Shown piece by piece: positions 52,404 through 60,000 of a stretch of 60,000 nt of DNA. Source of the stretch: Strigamia acuminata. Lineage: Eukaryota > Arthropoda > Chilopoda > Geophilomorpha > Linotaeniidae. Location: assembly GCA_949358305.1 (NCBI GenBank), contig OX442314.1:35151608-35211607 (forward strand), in the 5' to 3' direction. Below the pieces are notes generated by a model, which saw nothing but the letters and a program-made list of their open reading frames with translations, made no database searches and was not told the DNA's origin. How positions within the stretch are numbered: the stretch's first letter is position 1; the number at the start of each line of letters is the position of its first letter. The position numbers and the translations under genes were made by a program.

Positions 52404-54866
52404 GGGTCACTACAAAACATGGGGTACACCCCAATTGGGGTACCCCATGGGGTATACCCCAAAGTCCTGGAATGTGGAAAAGATAAATAAAAATTACTAA
52501 AATAATTGAAATAAAAATTACAAAAAAAAAATTTAAATTACATACAAAAATATGACATTACATGTTAAAAATCACAAAAATCAATTTTTTGACTGACAAA
52601 TCACAGAAATTTATTTTTTGACTCACAAATCACAAAAATAAATTTTTTGACTCAAAATCTATGATTTTATTCAACAATAAATCTTTAAAAAACATTACAA
52701 TTCCATATAAAAAAGCGATAAAATAGAGAAAAATCGATAAAAATTGGTAAAAATTGATAAAAATCGGTAAAAATCGATAAAAATGAAGAAAAATCGATAA
52801 AAATCGGTAAAAATGGAGAAAAAACGATAGAAATCGGTAAAAATCGATAAAAATCGGTAAAAATTGCTAAAAATCGGTAAAAATCGATAAAAATTGGTAA
52901 AAATCGATAAAAATCGGTAAAAATCGAGAAAAATGGAGAAAAAACGGTAAAAATCGGTAAAAATCGATAAAAATCGGTAAAAATCGAGAAAAATGGAGAA
53001 AAAACGGTAAAAATCGGTAAAAATCGATAAAAATCGATAAAAATTGGTAAAAATCGATAAAAATCGGTAAAAATCGGTAAAAATCGATAAAAATCGGTAA
53101 AAATCGATAAAAACGATTTTTATCGATTTTTACCGTTTTTTACCGATTTCTATCGATTTTTATCGATTTTTACCGATTTTTAGCAATTTTTACCGATTTT
53201 TATCGATTTTTACCGATTTCTATCGTTTTTTCTCCATTTTTACCGATTTTTATCGATTTTTCTTCATTTTTATCGATTTTTACCGATTTTTATCAATTTT
53301 TACCAATTTTTATCGATTTTTACCGTTTTTTCTCCATTTTTATCGATTTTTACCGATTTTTCTCGATTTTTACCGATTTTTCTCGATTTTTACCGATTTT
53401 TATATCGTTTCTTCTCCATTTTTATCGATTTTTTATACCGAATTGTAGTGTTTTTTAAAGATTTATTGTTGAATAAAATCATAGATTTTCAATCAAAAAA
53501 TTTATTTTTGGGATTTTTAACATGTAATGTCATACTTTTGTATGTAATTTAAATTTTTTTTTTGTAATTTTACAATTTTACCCTTCATATAGCTTGAAAC
53601 CCAGACACAAGTGATCAATAATAATTATCCCCATGGCCAATCACATCGCTCCATGCATCTTGGGCAATAGTATGGCGCCAAATTCGATTTTTGGACTGTT
53701 TAATCCGATGCGTGGAATTGTAGGACAAGAAAATTTGTTTTTACACGAAAAAGCATGTATTTCTCACCAATAAAATTTATTGCCACCTAAAAACTTTGTA
53801 TTTACACCAAACTAATTTGTTTTCTTCTGAAATAATTTGTTTTTTCCAGAAATAATTTGTTTTTTCCAGAAATAATTTGTTTTTTCCAGAAATAATTTGT
53901 TTTTTCCAGAAATAATTTGTTTTTTCCAGAAATAATTTGTTTTTTCCAGAAATAATTTGTTTTTTCCAGAAATAATTTGTTTTTTCCCGAAATAATTTGT
54001 TTTTTCCAGAAATAATTTGTTTTTTCCCGAAATAATTTGTTTTTTCCAGAAATAATTTGTTTTTTCCAGAAATAATTTGTTTTTTCCAGAAATAATTTGT
54101 TTTTTCCAGAAATAATTTGTTTTTTCCAGAAATAATTTGTTTTTTCCAGAAATAATTTGTTTTTTCCAGAAATAATTTGTTTTTTCCAGAAATAATTTGT
54201 TTTTTCCCGAAATAATTTGTTTTTCCCGAAATAATTTGTTTTTGCCGAAATGATTTGTTTTTTCAAAACAATTTTTTTTCTGAAATAATTTTTATTTACA
54301 CATTCTGTATTGATATTTCTTCTCATTGTGTACCCACAGCACTCTAGGTTTGCAGTCAACATCATTTTCTTTAATTAGAAAAGATTAATGTTGATGCACG
54401 TTTTATGAGCAACTTTTATGTATGAAATAGCTTCCGTGTAGGCAAAATAATTACAAAGCCAAATTATTAGTGCTCAGAGCCTGCTCCAGGTCTAACAGCA
54501 TCCAGTGCGACTTTTCTTAGTTTGATCCACATAAATACTCATGTTCTACTTATAACCTTGTCTTCGTTGCTTACCTAGAACTCTGAAACTTTTGAATATT
54601 GTCTCGTACATATTGTCGTGTTCATGTGTGTCTCCAAGTGGGGATGGACTAAACGTCATGTTTCAGGTCTGACACCTGGCACCCGACGCCTGACACATGA
54701 CGTTTAGTTTTGGTGAAAAGGGAGATTCAGACGTCTGACGCCTGACAGTTAGTCCCAAATAAACAGGCGCCTGACACCTGATGCCTCACACCTGACGTTT
54801 AGTCCATCCCCTCGAAGGGAAGTATTCTTTGTGTCCCGATCTGTCACGTCTTGGGTGTCCCAATAC
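52404..54866 (+). repeat. Array unit 7 (2463 bp, type B, expanded)
   Basis: Axis near 53113. Type B left arm with a duplicated GAGAAAAATGGAGAAAAAAC block. The right arm lacks ~67 bp (the GTGATTTGTGAGTCAAAAAA stretch). The 20-bp repeat is expanded to roughly 20 copies (53820-54240), which accounts for much of the added length. Confidence 0.9.
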
Positions 54867-56496
54867 GGGTCACTACAAAACATGGGGTACACCCCAATTG
54901 GGGTACCCCATGGGGTATACCCCAAAGTCCTGGAATGTGGAAAAGATAAATAAAAATTACTAAAATAATTGAAATAAAAATTACAAAAAAAAAATTTAAA
55001 TTACATACAAAAATATGACATTACATGTTAAAAATCACAAAAATCAATTTTTTGACTGACAAATCACAGAAATTTATTTTTTGACTCACAAATCACAAAA
55101 ATAAATTTTTTGACTCAAAATCTAAATGATTTTATTCAACAATAAATCTTTAAAAAACATTACAATTCCATATAAAAAAGCGATAAAATAGAGAAAAATC
55201 GATAAAAATTGGTAAAAATTGATAAAAATCGGTAAAAATCGATAAAAATGAAGAAAAATCGATAAAAATCGGTAAAAATGGAGAAAAAACGATAGAAATC
55301 GGTAAAAATCGATAAAAATCGGTAAAAATTGCTAAAAATCGGTAAAAATCGATAAAAATCGGTAAAAATCGATAAAAATCGGTAAAAATCGATAAAAATC
55401 GGTAAAAATCGATAAAAATCGATAAAAATCGATAAAAATCGGTAAAAATCGGTAAAAATCGATAAAAATCGGTAAAAATCGATAAAAACGATTTTTATCG
55501 ATTTTTACCGTTTTTTACCGATTTCTATCGATTTTTACCAATTTTTATCGATTTTTACCGATTTTTACCGATTTTTATCGATTTTTACCGATTTTTACCG
55601 TTTTTTCTCCATTTTTCTAGATTTTTACCGATTTTTCTCGATTTTTACCGATTTTTATATCGTTTCTTCTCCATTTTTATCGATTTTTTATACCGAATTG
55701 TAGTGTTTTTTAAAGATTTATTGTTGAATAAAATCATAGATTTTCAGTCAAAAAATTTATTTTTGTGATTTGTGAGTCAAAAAATAAATTTCTGTGATTT
55801 GTCAATCAAAAAATTGATTTTTGGGATTTTTAACATGTAATGTCATACTTTTGTATGTAATTTAAATTTTTTTTTTGTAATTTTACAATTTTACCCTTCA
55901 TATAGCTTGAAACCCAGACACAAGTGATCAATAATAATTATCCCCATGGCCAATCACATCGCTCCATGCATCTTGGGCAATAGTATGGCGCCAAATTCGA
56001 TTTTTGGACTGTTTAATCCGATGCGTGGAATTGTAGGACAAGAAAATTTGTTTTTACACGAAAAAGCATGTATTTCTCACCAATAAAATTTATTGCCACC
56101 TAAAAACTTTGTATTTACACCAAACTAATTTGTTTCCTTCTGAAATAATTTGTTTTTTTCCAGAAATAATTTGTTTTTTCCCGCAATAATTTGTTTTTCC
56201 CGAAATAATTTCTTTTTTCCGAAATAATTTCTTTTTCCCGAAATAATTTGTTTTTTCCCGAAATAATTTGTTTTTTCCCGAAATAATTTGTTTTTTCCCG
56301 AAATAATTTGTTTTTCCCGAAATGATTTGTTTTTTCAAAACAATTTTTTTTCTGAAATAATTTTTATTTACACATTCTGTATTGATATTTCTTCTCATTG
56401 TGTACCCACAGCACTCTATTGGAGATCTGCCTGCGGTCTGGGGTATACCCCATGGGGTACCCCAATTGGGATGTACCCTGTGTTTTGTAGTGACCC
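54867..56496 (+). repeat. Array unit 8 (1630 bp, terminal, carries right inverted repeat)
   Basis: Type A-like palindrome (axis near 55490) with one B-type GGAGAAAAAACGATAG block. The 20-bp repeats are diverged (AATTTC, CCCGAAATAATTTCTTTTT). It departs from the others after CACAGCACTCTA (56418): the 520-bp spacer is absent, replaced by ~20 bp and then the right inverted repeat 56439-56496. Confidence 0.9.
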
Positions 56497-56505
56497 GTAA
56501 ATCCC
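56497..56505. other. 9-bp target duplication (right), GTAAATCCC
   Basis: Exact match to 40200-40208, directly after GTAGTGACCC. Confidence 0.93.
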
Positions 56506-57424
56506 TTACGGGAAGAACGAACACAATTCTACATGTCAGCTGCAACCGAACATCAAACAAGAATGATTTAATTCCAACAATAATTTAGTCACACAACATA
56601 GATAAATAACTATACATTGTAATGCCGCGCAGATACAAAGTGTGAGATTTGACTAAAGTTGTCATTTTTTCTTTTAAGTTTTAATTTTATCTCTGAAAAT
56701 TTCGTTAAATTTTACTATGGAAAATTGATGATCTTGTTTTGTTAAAATTCAATATTATTCGTACAGTTAGAATGTATTTATTTTCAAAAAATAATTTTTT
56801 TTTCTTCAATTTTGAAAATGGCCAACTTTTACATGACACAATCGTCATTTGATCAGGTCGTGACGTTTTAAATCTTCAGCATCGAAGATTCGTTCTATAC
56901 TCGTAAATTATTGTCCGTGTTTAAAAATGTAGACCCCGTAGAATAAATTGTGTCTTTGTTCTGCTCGCCACGTTTGCTTCGTCTCCGGTTTCGTTCGTTG
57001 ATGGCGATATTTGAACTAGATTTTCAGTTCGAATTTGATTGTTCTCTGTTGAAATTATCTGCTACTTCAACGTGCATTTAAGTATTTTGTAAGTTTTCGT
57101 TTATTTCATTCCGATCGAAATGTTTCGGGTTAAATTTCCATTTTCTCGGATCCGCGTTGAAGGCCTATTCTTTTAATATTTCGTCAAATTGTCATATTTT
57201 TATTTATTATTTCATCCTGGTGATAAGATATAACATCATCTCTTTGATGAAATGTTCAAATTCCAAAGGCCCGCCAACTTGAGTCGTTCGAACCCCACGT
57301 CAGCTCCGTCAATTTTCTGTTCGATTTGTTTTGTTTTTTCATTTTTCTTTCTTCTCAGAATTTTTGCACTTTATATTGTAAACCCACATTTTCGACTTGA
57401 AAGTGGCTTTTACCCGATTTTGTT
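56506..57424. other. Right flank of the array, no gene seen
   Basis: The first ~70 bp may continue the copia remnant seen left of the array. The rest is AT-rich, with no supported exon. Confidence 0.35.
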
Positions 57425-57560
57425 CTGTAAGCCTGCATTCGTATGTGGTTGTGGGATTTTCTACGCGCTTGTATTGTAGGCCCGCATTCGTGAATGTGTG
57501 CGGCATTTACATGATTTTGTATTGTGAGACTGCATTCCTACATGAATGTTGCATTTACAT
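57425..57560. repeat. Three imperfect ~50-bp repeats
   Basis: TTGTA(A/T)TGT(A/G)GGCC(T/C)GCATTCGT-like units, each followed by a GTG...GCATTTACAT stretch, repeat three times. The unit resembles the TGTAGGCCTGCACTCC...GTAGCATTTA part of the dispersed repeat at 17.3 and 34.9 kb. Confidence 0.6.
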
Positions 57561-57585
57561 TTTCTCGCGCTTGTTAATCACATCG

Positions 57586-57830
57586 TCAGTTCTCTGTGTT
57601 CGAAAGTGGTCGTTTGGGACTCACAAATTTATTTTGAGGCCTTCTGCTTTTATTTTTCCACATTTTCTGTGTATTTGCTTCCTCATTAGACGCATCCACT
57701 TGCAACATCGTTTCCCCATCCCTCCTAAAATTACCCAACCATTCACTCGATTTTAATTCGTTTTTAATCGACTTGACTGCCACTTGTTGCTCCCCTGTCC
57801 AAAAGAATCTCACATCTTTACGTGATGCAA
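57586..57830 (-). pseudogene. gypsy RT-RNase H linker fragment
   Basis: From 57813 the minus frame reads FFWTGEQQVAVKSIKNELKS and then ETMLQVDAS, the connection-to-RNase H boundary of gypsy pol (F-W-T-x-E-Q-Q and the D-A-S of RNase H). It then loses similarity. Only ~45 residues remain. Confidence 0.7.
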
Positions 57831-58074
57831 ATGGAAATCTGCATTCGCCTTGCTCGTCAACAAATTGAATGGAAATCTTTTTTTAAAATCTTAGTGGTGG
57901 AATTTTGTTTGCACCCTTGACAAAAGCCAGCAAATCCACAAATTCAACACAGCACCCTTTTCTCTAAAGAAAATTACCGGTTAGTTGTATAACTCCTTGA
58001 GTTTATCTCTGGTGATGCGGCATGTCAGTTGAACAAAAAGAGGGAGAAATAGCTTTCAATGATTTTTAATAGAA
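57831..58074. other. Spacer, no gene seen
   Basis: No supported feature. Confidence 0.3.
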
Positions 58075-58605
58075 CTATAAGTTTGAGTCTATCAGGTTCA
58101 ACCCCTTTTTAAAAGCTTTAATTTCAGTCGGTCCTAAATATTTAAAGCAAAAATATTTTAAACTATTAATATACAAAGCATTAATGTAATTATCTGTAGT
58201 ACACAGTATATACTGTGTACTCTCTGTGTATATCATAAGATATCCATTTAGAAAGCACCATCCACCTTCATTACTGATGAATTCTTTCAGTTCCTCATTG
58301 TTTAAATTAAGCTGAAAAGTGAATTTAAAGAAAGTTTTAAGCCAAATTGACCAATAAGTTTTAACAATGCATTAACTTACAAATTTTAGTTTCTTCCTAG
58401 CCACAATGCATCATTTGACGTTATGATAATGTTTTCAGGATTTAGATCTGGCTCAAACATTATTTTATATAACATCAAATTAAATGACACTAAGCCAGGG
58501 CCACCCCACCCTCAACCATAGACATTGCAACCATTTTTTCAGCCAAGACATACAAATTTGTATCTTTAGAATTTGCAAGCTGGACAATAATGTTGCCCTT
58601 ATCAT
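58075..58605 (-). pseudogene. HECT-like domain exons, frameshifted
   Basis: Exon 58605-~58385 follows TTTTTTAG and reads DKGNIIVQLANSKDTNLYVL + AEKMVAMSMVEGG. It then needs a frame change to continue FNLMLYKIMFEPDLNPENII and WLGR. A second exon, 58311-58075, after ACTTTTCAG is open for 78 codons (LNNEELKEFISNEGGW...). The order GKxxAMSxxxGG, an L-Y-K-x-(M/L)-F segment and an N-x-EEL-x-F step resembles the N-lobe of HECT ubiquitin ligases of the G2E3 type. Similarity was judged by eye only. At least one frameshift argues for a pseudogene. Confidence 0.4.
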
Positions 58606-58627
58606 CTAAAAAAAACTTCTGATTCTG

Positions 58628-59008
58628 TTAAATTGATATGAAGGAGTAGGAGTCAGCAAGGAATGACAAGTGTTCATAGTAAATGCACTTTTCTTTTTTT
58701 TTACCACTTTCTCCAGATTTTTTTATCTTTAAAAACTCCTCCTTGGTGAATCTGTTCCGTAGGACCTTTCATCTCGCTTGAACTTGAAGGGCTAAAATTC
58801 AAAAATGGATTTTTAATGTTTTATTTCCAATAGTGCAAACAATTTTGTACTTACCTGGTGATCCTATAGCTTGCCCAATTTCTTTGAAAGCATTTTCCTT
58901 TATGACCTTTTGTTTATATTCAGCCATTCCAGTATTCCATAACACTGGATGGCATTTTACTAGTGCGATTAAATTCTCATCTGTGTTCTGCATTTTCTCA
59001 TAAGTCAA
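58628..59008 (-). pseudogene. MADF-domain protein with TGA at a conserved Trp
   Basis: Exon 1, 59008-58855 (ATG at 59008, or at 58993), encodes ENLIALVKCHPVLWNTGMAE + YKQKVIKENAFKEIGQAIG, the first two helices of a MADF (Myb/SANT-like) DNA-binding domain. Donor CCAG|GTAAGT. Exon 2, 58791-58628, after TTTTAG joins in phase and reads LQVQAR-stop-KVLRNRFTKEEFLKI, the third helix, ending in KCIYYEHLSFLADS, again MADF-like. TGA at 58769-58771 sits exactly where the family has Trp (K/R-W-K-x-L-R). A single TGG-to-TGA change would explain it. The domain is otherwise complete, so decay is recent or the base is an error. MADF proteins are arthropod-rich transcription regulators. Confidence 0.75.
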
Positions 59009-59199
59009 AATGAGGAAATTCTTTTTGAGTCTTATTTAATCTCGCGTTGTCTCACGAGATTCAAGTCATTTCTCATTGGTTGGAAGTAAGCTTGCTGCTC
59101 TGCGTTACTTCCTACTTCAAAACAAATTTGAAGTAGCTTTTGCCTACTTTACTGCTAAAACAATCCAACAATGCAATGCGCAGCAACATTGCGTTGCTG

Positions 59200-59535
59200 T
59201 TACTTCCTAGTGTGAACACAAGTGTGAAGCAACCTTAAAACGCTAGTTTTCACACTGGGGCCGGAGTGAGTCCAAATCAAGAAATCAACTCCTACCTTTC
59301 CATGCCTCTCCAAAACGTCCAAAACCTTTTCCAGTCTGTTGTCGTGTTCCACCACGGTCTTCCCATGAACGACTATGTCGTCCAAGCTATTCTTGGTGCC
59401 CTCACACTCTTCGAGGATCGTCTGCACTATCTGTTGATATTCCTCGGGCGCCGAAGCAATCCCGAAGAACAAACGCTTGTCACAAAGACCATATACTTCC
59501 TCGACTCTTCACGTAGAGGAATTTGCAGGTACCGT
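59200..59535 (-). pseudogene. gypsy reverse transcriptase fragment, related to the 26.5-kb element
   Basis: LQIPLREESRKYMVFVT (a frame ending near 59480), then FFGIASAPEEYQQIVQTILE + ECEGTKNSLDDIVVHGKTVV in another frame. The SLDDIVVHG active-site variant is the one in the intact element at 26.5 kb, so both belong to one family or close sisters. It is cut at both ends and frameshifted. Confidence 0.88.
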
Positions 59536-60000
59536 AAAGCGGGGTGACTTTGTGCCACTTTTTGTTGCAGATTTCAATAACAATCCTAGGAATAATCATA
59601 TTGTTATGAAAATTTAATGTAAGGTATATATTTGTATGTGCTAAACAATGGCAAGTTTAAAAAAAATTATAGTTATTACATTTTAAAAAAAAAAAAAAAA
59701 ATTAATCCAGCTGACCAATTTCACACCTGCTTGGGGTGACTTTGGCCATCAATTGGAACACCATTAAAATCCAATGATAATGTTTAATCAGATAATAATT
59801 ATAATAATAATTATAATAAGATTTTATCAGAAAACATTTAAAAATCATTTTGTCACATTCTAAAGTTTTTCTGACATTTTTTATGTTCAGTCTATAAATT
59901 CATGTGATCATGACTTAATTATAAGAACATTAGAAATTTATTTCTTACAAAAAATTAAAACAACAAAAAAAACTGCATTAAAAATGTCATAAATAATCAC
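59536..60000. other. Edge of a dispersed repeat, then AT-rich sequence
   Basis: ACCGTAAAGCGGGGTGACTT starts right where the gypsy fragment ends, and CTTGGGGTGACTTTGGCCAT recurs ~195 bp later. The GGGGTGACTTTG phrase probably marks a transposon subterminal repeat. A poly-A stretch and simple AT sequence follow. Confidence 0.45.

Larger units (their letters stand above)
40209..56496. mobile_element. Giant non-autonomous DNA transposon made of eight tandem ~2-kb units
   Basis: Left end GGGTCACTACAAAACA...TATACCCCA (58 bp) and right end (56439-56496), read inverted, agree with three mismatches by eye. GTAAATCCC flanks both ends. Inside are eight head-to-tail units starting at 40209, 42162, 44284, 46237, 48438, 50411, 52404 and 54867. 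Every unit begins with the left inverted repeat, but only the last carries the right one. A unit contains: left repeat, an AT-rich hairpin palindrome, ~250 bp unique sequence, a 20-bp variable repeat, ~100 bp, and a 520-bp spacer with a nested fold-back element. There is no transposase. A 9-bp duplication and G-rich start fit Mutator-like (or Merlin-like) elements. That superfamily call is an inference. Confidence 0.88.

Overview
The window is animal nuclear DNA. Its genes have short GT-AG introns, mostly about 50-80 bp, it contains a PR-domain zinc-finger gene of PRDM8 type and a MARVEL four-helix membrane protein, and it carries a heavy load of DNA transposons and LTR retrotransposons. An arthropod fits best (compact introns, MADF and FLYWCH families, pogo/hAT-like miniature elements). 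That is an inference from style and not a species call.

Region 1 to 16.5 kb is the gene-rich part. It holds the 3' half of a PRDM8-like gene (+), a FLYWCH zinc-finger gene (-), an intronless elongin C gene (-), a decayed copia element, several miniature inverted-repeat elements, a four-exon MARVEL gene (+), and two nuclear genes for mitochondrial proteins on the minus strand. NDUFS6 (4 exons, 122 aa) and CARS2, mitochondrial cysteinyl-tRNA synthetase (13 exons, 548 aa), were rebuilt exon by exon with every intron phase consistent. One CARS2 intron is largely a miniature element with TA duplications. Another holds a 30-bp minisatellite.

Region 16.5 to 40 kb is mostly transposon debris. There are two Ty3/gypsy remnants (-) and a two-domain C-type lectin gene (-) with a broken duplicate about 9 kb away. 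A composite element at 26034-32329 has ~365-bp terminal inverted repeats rich in GCCAGCG, and it carries a leucine-rich-repeat coding sequence. That sequence is itself split by a young, apparently intact gypsy element with identical 173-bp LTRs, a 5-bp target duplication and one 1367-codon gag-pol frame. After it come an MBT-domain fragment, small unrecognised genes and a copia RNase H remnant.

Region 40.2 to 56.5 kb is the most unusual part. It holds eight tandem units of about 1.6-2.5 kb, each with a ~0.8-1.2 kb AT-rich hairpin palindrome, a 20-bp variable repeat and (except in the last) a nested fold-back element. The outer edges of the array are a pair of ~58-bp inverted repeats flanked by a perfect 9-bp direct duplication (GTAAATCCC). 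The whole 16.3-kb array therefore looks like a single internally amplified DNA transposon.

The last 3.5 kb holds gypsy fragments, a MADF-domain gene with TGA at an expected Trp codon, HECT-like exons, and the edge of another repeat.
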